Source of the DNA: an uncultured Planctomycetaceae bacterium
Lineage (GTDB): Bacteria > Planctomycetota > Planctomycetia > Planctomycetales > Planctomycetaceae
NCBI GenBank assembly: GCA_903823545.1
Contig: CAIJTL010000636.1
Coordinates: forward strand, 1 to 6,109
Length of the DNA stretch: 6,109 nt
Direction of reading: 5' to 3'
Both the position numbers and the translations under genes were made by a program. Under the pieces are notes generated by a model. That model was not told the DNA's origin. It made no database searches and saw only the letters and a list, made by a program, of their open reading frames with translations. Shown here one piece after another: positions 1-5,581 of this stretch; position 1 is the stretch's first letter, and each line of letters opens with the position of its first letter.

Positions 1-537
1 CAGATCGTTGCCGTTACCTCCCAAAATCTGATCGTTGCCATCACCTCCATTGATGGTGTCGTTGTCGTCGCCACCGTCAATCGTGTCATTGCCGTCGCCA
101 CCAAAGAGCTTGTCGGCCCCAGCAAAACCGAGCAGTGAATCATCGCCAAAACCGCCGTCTGCGGAGTCATTTCCTGCCCCGGCATCGAGCGTGTCATTAC
201 CGCTGCCGCCATTCAGCGAATCGTTGCCGTTTCCACCTTTGACCGCGTCGTTGCCGTCGCCACCAGAGACTGTATCAGCATCGTCTTGGCCATCGAGATT
301 ATCGCTACCAGCACCGCCATCGATTGAGTCGCTTCCGATTCCTCCTTGGACAACATCATTGGCATCGCCGCCGGAAATCGAATCGTTTCCTGCTTCACCT
401 TTGAGTGTGTCGTTGCCAGCCTCGCCGGAAAGTGTGTCGTTGCCATTTCCACCGGAGATCAAATCGTTGCCGTTGCCACCAAGAAGCGTGTCGGCGCCGG
501 ACGTTCCCACGATTGTGTCATTGCCTTCGCCTCCATT
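1..537 (-). repeat. RTX nonapeptide block 2 (about 20 copies, continues past the left edge)
   Basis: A second run of 27-base units starts at residue 603 of the RTX protein and is still in progress at the window edge (residue 781). Units are mostly of the GGNGNDTL, GEAGNDSI and GGDGNDTI types, with regular nine-residue spacing and no long insertions. It follows its own beta-rich leader (residues 511-602), so it is a separate module from block 1. Confidence 0.92.
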
Positions 538-2343
538 AAGCAGCAATCGAACGGGGCCAAGTGCCGCTCCGTTACCGGTCAGTGAATCGTTGCCCCCTTC
601 GCCATTGATTTCGATGAAAACCGGCGCGACCGAATCCAGTGCACCGACAGAGACCGTGTCATCTCCGTTCCCCGCGTTGATCACAATGTGCGTGATCGTC
701 GATTGTGCTGTGTAAGAGTTTGAACCAACCGAGACTCGAACAAGACCGCTTGATTGACTCACGACGATCGTGTCGCTCGCTCCTGTGCCGGTCAGTACGA
801 GCGTGTCTGCCCCGCCTCCAGTTCCACCACCACCCGTGCCTCCACCGCCACCTGTTCCGCCAGTGTCGGTGCCGTCAGTTGGATCGAACACAATTGTGTT
901 GCTGCCTGTCCCACCAATGTTGGCATCGCTTCCAGCTTGGCCGTTGAGCGTGTCATCTCCGCTGCCGCCATCGAGCGTGTCGTTCCCCGCTCCGCCCAGA
1001 ATGCTGTCGTTGCCATTGCCGCCGATGAGCGAATCATTTCCCGCTTCGCCGTTGATCGTGTCGTTCCCCGAGGTTATTCCCAGCGAATCGTCTCCATAGA
1101 CGATATCGTTCCCGTCGCCTCCTTTGACGGAATCATCTCCGGCACCACCTTGAATGTTGTCGTTGCCACTTTGACCATCGACGGTGTCATTGCCGTTACC
1201 GCCCAACAACGAGTCAATCCCCGCGCCGCCGAAGACCACGTCATTGCCCGCTCCGCCATTCGCGGTGTCATTTCCGTCGCCGCCGTTGACGGTGTCATTG
1301 CCTGACGTCGCTCCGGCAGCATCGTCGCCCCACAGTACATCGTTTTCAGTTCCACCATCGACGGAGTCGTTACCGGCACCACCTTCGAGCGAATCGATTC
1401 CCGCTTGGCCGCTGACCGTGTCGTTGCCTGCTTCGCCGAACATTGTGTCATTGCCGGCTCCGCCAAACATGGTGTCGTTGTCGTCACCGCCGCGCATCGA
1501 ATCGTTGTCGAGTCCGCCGTTCATCGAGTCGTTACCGGCACCGCCGTTGAGCGTGTCGTTTCCCGATCCGCCATCAAGCGAGTCATCGCCGACCGTCGAA
1601 GTGTCGCCATTGAGCACATCGTTGCCGTTGCCACCGCTGAGCGTGTCGTTGCCGTCTTCTCCGTTGAGCGTATCTTGGCCATCGCCACCAACGACAGAAT
1701 CGGTGCCGATCCCGGCGCTGATGGAATCATTGCCGTTGCCACCGTTAATCGTGTCGTCGCCATCGCCGGACGTGATTCGATCATTTCCGTCGTCACCGAA
1801 GATGAGGTCGCCGGCCGCGCCGCCGGTGATCGTGTCGGTCCCGTTATTGCCGTGCAGAACTCCCGACAGAACCGCGCTTCCGGTGATGGTGTCGTTGCCG
1901 TCGCCGCCGTTGACTTGGATCGAAGTCAATTGCGAAAAGCTGCTATCTACACCAGACACGTTGAGAATGTTGTTCGCGTCGCTTCCGTTGACGATCAACG
2001 TCTTGACTTGATCCGGCGTAATCGACGGCATTGAACCCAAGGGTGATCCGTTTGCGAGCACTTGGACTTTGCCGGTGCCGGAGTTCACGCCGACCGAAAC
2101 ATTGTCGGCGGCTGTCATCGAGATATTCAGCTCGCCAGTCGCGGCCAAAAAAAGTGCGAATGCTGAAGGAACCGTTCGGTCTTCCAGCGATTCGACCGAT
2201 GACTCCTGCGTTGGCGAGAACGATCTGACGTTCGGCGAACTGGTCAACGCGGAGAGGGCTGACTTGCGTCTTGCGCGGAAAGAATTGTTCCCGGTTCGAC
2301 TAAACTGAGAACGAAGACTCCGCAACCAGGAGGTAAATTGCAT
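1..2343 (-). CDS. Large RTX-type calcium-binding repeat protein with planctomycete LEPR-type N-terminus (3' end off the left edge)
   Basis: The reverse-strand frame is open from an ATG at 2341-2343 to the window edge (781 codons, no stop), so the C-terminus is missing. An in-frame TGA at 2356-2358 lies just upstream, which makes this ATG the earliest start. Residues 1-50 are basic and Ser-rich. Residues 53-60 read LEDRTVPS, the LEPR-type motif near the N-terminus of many planctomycete exported proteins. A beta-rich leader (about 65-144) precedes roughly 34 RTX nonapeptides (GGxGxDxux, about 145-486). A Gly/Thr linker (494-511), a second leader (511-602) and about 20 more nonapeptides to the edge follow. 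In the RTX family each repeat binds Ca2+ through the Gly/Asp turn and stacks as a parallel beta-roll, usually outside the cell. An adhesin, surface-layer or matrix role is inference; no enzymatic domain is visible. The secretion route cannot be judged without the C-terminus. Confidence 0.93.
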   Translation of the reverse strand, partial: MQFTSWLRSLRSQFSRTGNNSFRARRKSALSALTSSPNVRSFSPTQESSVESLEDRTVPSAFALFLAATGELNISMTAADNVSVGVNSGTGKVQVLANGSPLGSMPSITPDQVKTLIVNGSDANNILNVSGVDSSFSQLTSIQVNGGDGNDTITGSAVLSGVLHGNNGTDTITGGAAGDLIFGDDGNDRITSGDGDDTINGGNGNDSISAGIGTDSVVGGDGQDTLNGEDGNDTLSGGNGNDVLNGDTSTVGDDSLDGGSGNDTLNGGAGNDSMNGGLDNDSMRGGDDNDTMFGGAGNDTMFGEAGNDTVSGQAGIDSLEGGAGNDSVDGGTENDVLWGDDAAGATSGNDTVNGGDGNDTANGGAGNDVVFGGAGIDSLLGGNGNDTVDGQSGNDNIQGGAGDDSVKGGDGNDIVYGDDSLGITSGNDTINGEAGNDSLIGGNGNDSILGGAGNDTLDGGSGDDTLNGQAGSDANIGGTGSNTIVFDPTDGTDTGGTGGGGGTGGGGTGGGADTLVLTGTGASDTIVVSQSSGLVRVSVGSNSYTAQSTITHIVINAGNGDDTVSVGALDSVAPVFIEINGEGGNDSLTGNGAALGPVRLLLNGGEGNDTIVGTSGADTLLGGNGNDLISGGNGNDTLSGEAGNDTLKGEAGNDSISGGDANDVVQGGIGSDSIDGGAGSDNLDGQDDADTVSGGDGNDAVKGGNGNDSLNGGSGNDTLDAGAGNDSADGGFGDDSLLGFAGADKLFGGDGNDTIDGGDDNDTINGGDGNDQILGGNGNDL
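811..864 (-). other. Gly/Thr-rich flexible linker inside the RTX protein
   Basis: Residues 494-511 are almost entirely Gly with interspersed Thr (runs of four to five Gly separated by single Thr). They directly follow an Asp-Pro-Thr-Asp-Gly-Thr-Asp segment that closes the first repeat block. The composition suggests a flexible hinge between the two leader-plus-RTX modules. On the plus strand this is a ccacc-rich low-complexity tract, a likely spot for replication slippage. Confidence 0.8.
886..1911 (-). repeat. RTX nonapeptide block 1 (about 34 copies of a 27-base unit)
   Basis: In-frame tandem repeats encode GGxGNDTL-like nonapeptides. On the plus strand they appear as recurring gtcgttgcc / gtcattgcc words every 27 bases. 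Most units keep the Gly-Gly-x-Gly-x-Asp core. Three are lengthened: a 12-residue unit at 1576-1611 and two 15-residue units at 1288-1332 and 1054-1098, both of which begin aromatic-Gly-Asp-Asp and end Ser-Gly-Asn-Asp-Thr. Four consecutive units (Met codons at 1522, 1495, 1468 and 1441) carry Met at the hydrophobic core position where Leu, Ile or Val is usual. The block ends in a degenerate unit near 886-925. Confidence 0.93.
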
Positions 2344-2851
2344 GGCACACGATCCTCAAATGTGAGCCTAAAAAGGCCCAGGATTACGATGGGGAAGATC
2401 AAAAATGGTGTGGCCCGCATTGTTGGTTTACATCAGCGTTACTGCGAGAAGCTCGGTCTTCCTCTGACCGGTTTCAATGTCCCCTCGGGATCGGCTGCTC
2501 GCTGGAAACCAACGGGGCACATACTTGAGATGACACGAGGCGAAGTCAACGGTGCCTACTGGAACGTCTTGATTTCTTTTCCATTTTTCTTGTTGAGCAA
2601 GTCAGAACTTCGCGCGACACGGCAGCGATTGGTGAGTGAATCGCGCAGTTCGACGAATCCGTCAGTCGTGAGTGATACGAATCGGGTGGTTGCATTGCTT
2701 TCGAAAAAACTTGTCTCATCACGATGGAATCGTGCTCCACGTGTTTTTCGGACTGCGGCTAAGTACAACTCCGCGTGCAACTCAGCCCCATCTTTGGCTG
2801 GATGTGAGCGTTCGCAGCCAGTCCTCTCTTTAGATTCTGAATTGAAAAACG
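2344..2851. other. Divergent intergenic region, no supported gene
   Basis: These 508 bases separate the RTX gene (leftward) from pyk (rightward) and must hold both promoters. I could not find a convincing -35/-10 pair for either. Several short dyads are present: cacgat/atcgtg with a three-base loop at 2720-2734, gcgatt/aatcgc with an eight-base loop near 2624-2643, and tggctg/cagcca at 2795-2800 and 2815-2820. A T5 run sits at about 2744-2748, just after the first. None is strong enough to call a terminator or RNA gene. Open frames exist on both strands (plus-strand 2338-2874, minus-strand 2556-2780) but resemble no family I know. Confidence 0.6.
2353..2357 (-). promoter_or_regulatory. Probable ribosome binding site of the RTX gene
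   Basis: On the minus strand GAGGA lies nine bases before the ATG at 2343. It is a reasonable Shine-Dalgarno match at slightly long spacing, and it overlaps the in-frame TGA that limits the reading frame upstream. It supports the chosen start. Confidence 0.55.
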
Positions 2852-4315
2852 ATGGCTTCGACTCTTCGAGATAAGCGGATTTCCAAGACCAAAATCATTG
2901 CCACTGTCGGCCCGGCATGCGGGACACGAGACAAGCTGAAAGCTCTCGTACTGGCGGGAGTCGATATCTTCCGGTTGAACTTTGCGCACGGTCGGTACGA
3001 CTGGCTGCATGAGGTGATGACCCAAATTCGTTCGATCTCGGAAGAACTGAAGCATCCGATCGGCGTGCTCGGCGATCTGTCGGGGCCGAAGATTCGACTG
3101 GGGGTTTTGCCCGGTGATTGTTTCGTCTGTGAACTCGGCGCAACTGTTGAATTCGTGCGTGGTGAAGCAAGTGATGTTCCTGGTCGTTTCACTTGCACCT
3201 ACGAGCAACTGATCGATGACGTTCGGCCCGGCGATCGAATTCTGATGGCTGACGGGACGGTCTCTGTGAAAGTGACCGAGCAAGACGCGAAGGCCGGATG
3301 TGTTCGCTGCGTTGTTGATGGCCCCGGAAAAATACGGAGTCGACAAGGTGTTAACTTACCCGGCGTTGCCTTGAGCACGCCGAGTCTCACGGAAAAAGAT
3401 CGCGAAGACCTCGCTTGGGCACTGGAACACGATCTCGATTTTGTGGGGCTTAGTTTTGTTCGAAGTGCGGCTGACGTTCGTTTGCTGCGCGAAGCAATTA
3501 CCTCGGCGAAACCGAAGGTGACACCGCTGATTGTTTCAAAGATCGAGAAACTCGAAGCCATTGATGATCTCGATGCGATCTTGGTCGAGACCGATGCGGT
3601 GATGGTGGCACGCGGCGACCTCGGAGTCGAAGTCGACATCGCTCGCGTCCCGATCCTGCAAAAGAAGATCATTCGTCTTTGTAACCAGCATCGTATCCCA
3701 GTGATTACCGCAACGCAGATGCTCGACAGCATGCAGCACAATGAATTGCCGACGCGTGCTGAAGTGACTGATGTGGCGAATGCTGTCCTCGATGGGAGCG
3801 ACGCGGTCATGCTTTCCGGTGAATCTGCGGTCGGCGATTATCCCGTCGAAGCCGTGGCGATGATGAATCACATCGCCTGCGAAGCGGAGCAATTGGTCGA
3901 GTCGGCTCATTTCCGAGGGAGTCCTGGCAAGCTGAAAGCTCGCGCTCTGCTGGTGACAGAAGCGGTCACATTAGGAGCAGGTGCGGCGGCCGAGCATCTG
4001 AAGGCGGATGTCATTGCCGTCGCATCAAGATCGGGTTTGACCGCGATGTCGCTGTCGAATCAACGTATCTCGGTCCCGATTGTTGCCGTGAGCGATCGTC
4101 CGGAGATTACTCGCCGTATGTGTTTGTTTTGGGGAGTAACTCCTGTTGCAACAGATACCAAGACGGTCGGTAATCCCGAACCTTTGCTGCGTTATGTGGT
4201 TGAATGGGGTAAGCGAAAAAAGGTGCTCGCGTCCGGAAGCCGAATTGTGCTCATCGCCAGTACGAATTGGTCAGATGAAGGTCACGATTTGATGATGGTC
4301 CACATGATCCCGTAG
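2852..4315 (+). CDS. pyk: Pyruvate kinase, complete
   Basis: This cytoplasmic enzyme converts phosphoenolpyruvate and ADP to pyruvate and ATP in the last step of glycolysis. The 487 residues match the usual length. Visible motifs are TKIIATVGPA (13-22), RLNFAHG (41-47), DLSGPKIR (75-82), QGVNLPG (165-171), SKIE with the catalytic Lys230 and metal ligand Glu232, ARGDLG with Asp256 (253-258), ITATQMLDSM (285-294), TRAEVTDVANAVLDGSDAVM (301-320) and LSGESA (321-326). The (beta/alpha)8 A domain is interrupted by the B domain at about 84-168. The C domain runs from about 358 to 487, and there is no extra C-terminal PEP-utilizer domain. Residues that bind K+ in the muscle enzyme are replaced (Ala45, Leu76, Lys80), which predicts K+ independence. 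An in-frame TGA at 2843-2845 makes the ATG at 2852 the first available ATG. No Shine-Dalgarno is visible, only an A-rich leader. cdd follows 29 bases later. Confidence 0.98.
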   Translation: MASTLRDKRISKTKIIATVGPACGTRDKLKALVLAGVDIFRLNFAHGRYDWLHEVMTQIRSISEELKHPIGVLGDLSGPKIRLGVLPGDCFVCELGATVEFVRGEASDVPGRFTCTYEQLIDDVRPGDRILMADGTVSVKVTEQDAKAGCVRCVVDGPGKIRSRQGVNLPGVALSTPSLTEKDREDLAWALEHDLDFVGLSFVRSAADVRLLREAITSAKPKVTPLIVSKIEKLEAIDDLDAILVETDAVMVARGDLGVEVDIARVPILQKKIIRLCNQHRIPVITATQMLDSMQHNELPTRAEVTDVANAVLDGSDAVMLSGESAVGDYPVEAVAMMNHIACEAEQLVESAHFRGSPGKLKARALLVTEAVTLGAGAAAEHLKADVIAVASRSGLTAMSLSNQRISVPIVAVSDRPEITRRMCLFWGVTPVATDTKTVGNPEPLLRYVVEWGKRKKVLASGSRIVLIASTNWSDEGHDLMMVHMIP

Positions 4316-4331
4316 CCGAGGCGAACTGATC

Positions 4332-4338
4332 GGAGAGG
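4332..4338 (+). promoter_or_regulatory. Ribosome binding site of cdd
   Basis: GGAGAGG lies six bases before the ATG at 4345, a strong Shine-Dalgarno match that fixes the cdd start. It falls inside the 29-base pyk-cdd gap, so cdd can be translated independently from a shared transcript. Confidence 0.8.
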
Positions 4339-4344
4339 GATCGA

Positions 4345-4746
4345 ATGACCGAACTCGAACGAGCGAAATTGATCAAAGATGCCTGCGATGCGAGGCAGAA
4401 GGCTCACGCGCCGTATTCAAAATTCTTGGTCGGCGCGGCTCTTTTGACTGAGTCGGACGAGATTATCGTCGGCAGCAACGTCGAAAACGCGTCGTACGGT
4501 CTGACGATCTGTGCTGAGCGAGTCGCCTTTGGGACTGCGATCGCTTCCGGACATCGCCGTTTTCAAGTACTTGCCGTTGCGACTGCCGGTGGTCACGCTC
4601 CTTGCGGCGCTTGTCGGCAGGTGGCATCTGAGTTCTGCGATGACTTGCTCGTGTTGTTGATTGATGCAGATCGCCCGGATCGTGTGATTGAAACACGACT
4701 CACCGAGTTGCTTCCTGGGCGGTTTGTATTTTCACCCGCGGAATGA
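4345..4746 (+). CDS. cdd: Cytidine deaminase, homotetrameric three-cysteine type
   Basis: This enzyme deaminates cytidine and deoxycytidine to uridine and deoxyuridine in cytoplasmic pyrimidine salvage. Its 133 residues match the short, tetrameric Bacillus/human-type family rather than the longer E. coli dimeric type. Visible motifs are PYSKFLVGAAL (23-33, with Phe27 expected to stack on the base), NVENASYG (45-52, with Asn45 and Glu47 expected to hold the ribose), CAE (56-58: zinc ligand Cys56, proton shuttle Glu58) and PCGACRQ (86-92: zinc ligands Cys87 and Cys90). All catalytic and zinc residues are present. It has its own strong ribosome binding site and lies 29 bases after pyk on the same strand, so it is probably co-transcribed. 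A large palindrome begins 14 bases after its TGA. Confidence 0.97.
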   Translation: MTELERAKLIKDACDARQKAHAPYSKFLVGAALLTESDEIIVGSNVENASYGLTICAERVAFGTAIASGHRRFQVLAVATAGGHAPCGACRQVASEFCDDLLVLLIDADRPDRVIETRLTELLPGRFVFSPAE

Positions 4747-4750
4747 TTTG

Positions 4751-4818
4751 GCAAAAGAAAGTAGGCCGGGCGCTCTTGCCCGGCTGATGCACTCAGCGGG
4801 CAAGAGTGCCCGGCCTAC
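4751..4818 (-). terminator. Possible terminator for the minus-strand lipoprotein gene
   Basis: Read on the minus strand, the long hairpin starts 28 bases after the lipoprotein TAG and is followed at once by TTTCTTTTGC (complement of 4751-4760), a fair U-rich tail. In the plus direction, for pyk-cdd, no T tract follows the hairpin, so intrinsic termination there is less certain, although such a stem could still impede transcription or protect the 3' end. Confidence 0.5.
4761..4818. repeat. 58-base compound palindrome, REP/BIME-like intergenic element
   Basis: Arms of 21 bases (4761-4781 and 4798-4818) are reverse complements apart from one G-T pair. Inside them gctga (4783-4787) pairs with tcagc (4793-4797) around a five-base loop, with one unpaired G at 4782. 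The whole element is thus an almost continuous 26-base-pair hairpin. Each arm also holds its own smaller dyad: ccgggc-N6-gcccgg at 4766-4783, and gggc-N6-gccc at 4798-4811. The element can therefore fold as one long or two short hairpins. It lies between converging genes, where REP-like elements are typically found. Only one copy is in the window, so calling it a dispersed family is inference. Confidence 0.85.
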
Positions 4819-4846
4819 GAATGACGAACAAAGCAAGTCGTTATTA

Positions 4847-5533
4847 CTAAGTCGCGTCGCCGATATCGTCGCCGTTGTAGTGCTCGTAGAAGAGTCGGCC
4901 GATTTCTTCGCTCAAGCGAGTCAGGTACTGCTGCTTGAAGGTCGCATACGGAACTTCGGTTGATTGACGCGGCGCGGCGAGTGGGAACTTCGAGGTGATT
5001 TCCTTGGTGTAGATCTTCTCGCCTTCGCCATCCGAGTCGATTTCAAAGACGCTGACCAAGCCTTCGGAGCGACCTCGCAACAAGTTGTTGCTGTGTTCTT
5101 CCCACAGATTGAAACTTTCGAGGTCGATGTAGACGACGTACTTCACGTTGAGTGCTTTACCGATTTCTGAGGGCTCATCCCAATCTGTGTTTTCATCGAG
5201 CCACGCTCGCACTTGGTCCGGATTGACGACCTTCACTTTGTGTTGAACGAGGCGATAGGTGACATACTTTGCGAGTTCAGCATCGATGGCAAAGAAGTCG
5301 TATTTCACTTCGAGCGGTGCGTAGCAGACGACGGCAACAGTGACATCTTTTTCGGTCATCGACTTCTTAGTCATCACGTCGAAGTCCGGCTCAATCGACG
5401 GCGGCCCACCGATGAGATAACCCAGCATGATCAATGGCTTCAAGCAGCCTGTCAGCGTCACTGGCAACAACAGCAGCGCGGTCCAACACCATGAGCGCCA
5501 TCCTGCGATGCGAGACTGTGAGGCATTGGTCAT
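4847..5533 (-). CDS. Predicted lipoprotein of unknown function, paralogue of the upstream gene
   Basis: The 228-residue product begins with a lipoprotein signal: Arg8 and Arg13, a hydrophobic stretch at 15-27, and a lipobox LTGC at 27-30 with Cys30 as the predicted lipidated residue. The mature part has alternating strands and helices: VTVAVVCYAP (64-73), a helix at about 83-97, VKVVNPDQVRAWL (100-112), VKYVVYIDLESF (130-141) and LVSVFEID (159-166), then a C-terminal helix rich in Glu/Arg/Leu (about 198-219). This strand-helix order resembles small periplasmic lipoproteins with a CsgG/LpoB/PelC-like core, but that is a fold-level guess and I do not recognise the family. The next gene upstream encodes a clear paralogue, with a 48-base gap and the same strand, so they are probably one operon. 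The ATG at 5531-5533 has only a weak purine-rich leader. The protein likely faces the periplasm. Confidence 0.88.
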   Translation of the reverse strand: MTNASQSRIAGWRSWCWTALLLLPVTLTGCLKPLIMLGYLIGGPPSIEPDFDVMTKKSMTEKDVTVAVVCYAPLEVKYDFFAIDAELAKYVTYRLVQHKVKVVNPDQVRAWLDENTDWDEPSEIGKALNVKYVVYIDLESFNLWEEHSNNLLRGRSEGLVSVFEIDSDGEGEKIYTKEITSKFPLAAPRQSTEVPYATFKQQYLTRLSEEIGRLFYEHYNGDDIGDAT

Positions 5534-5581
5534 ACGTCGTTCTTTCGTCTGGCGAAGATCGTGAAAATGTTGGCGTCGTGA

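Noticed and set aside
35..715. Long Ser/Pro-rich plus-strand open frame opposite the RTX gene (likewise 1184-2011)
   Set aside because: These are antisense reflections of the RTX repeats: Gly/Asp-rich codons read backwards give Pro/Ser/Leu. The minus-strand frame encodes regular GGxGxD nonapeptides and a recognisable N-terminus, so it is the real gene.
890..1911. Tandem 27-base repetition considered as a CRISPR array or minisatellite
   Set aside because: There are no constant repeats with unique spacers. The period equals nine codons, the frame is kept throughout, and the consensus is the RTX nonapeptide.
754..2034. Val/Ala-rich plus-strand frames (754-1305 and 1405-2034) with repeated RVI/VVA words
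   Set aside because: They are the exact codon-for-codon complement of the RTX frame and have no independent protein features.
2795..2820. tggctg...cagcca dyad just before pyk as an operator
   Set aside because: The arms are only six bases with a 14-base loop, which is within chance for 500 bases, and there is no second copy.
2338..2874. 178-residue plus-strand open frame between the RTX gene and pyk
   Set aside because: It overlaps the start codons of both neighbouring genes in other frames, shows no family resemblance or secondary features, and has no clear ribosome binding site. I treat it as chance.
3199..3910. Minus-strand open frames inside pyk
   Set aside because: pyk is an intact, fully recognisable gene; these are shadows of it.
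4688..4963. 91-residue plus-strand frame from the end of cdd across the palindrome into the lipoprotein gene
   Set aside because: It overlaps cdd and the antisense of the lipoprotein gene and is built largely from the palindrome; there is no supporting motif.
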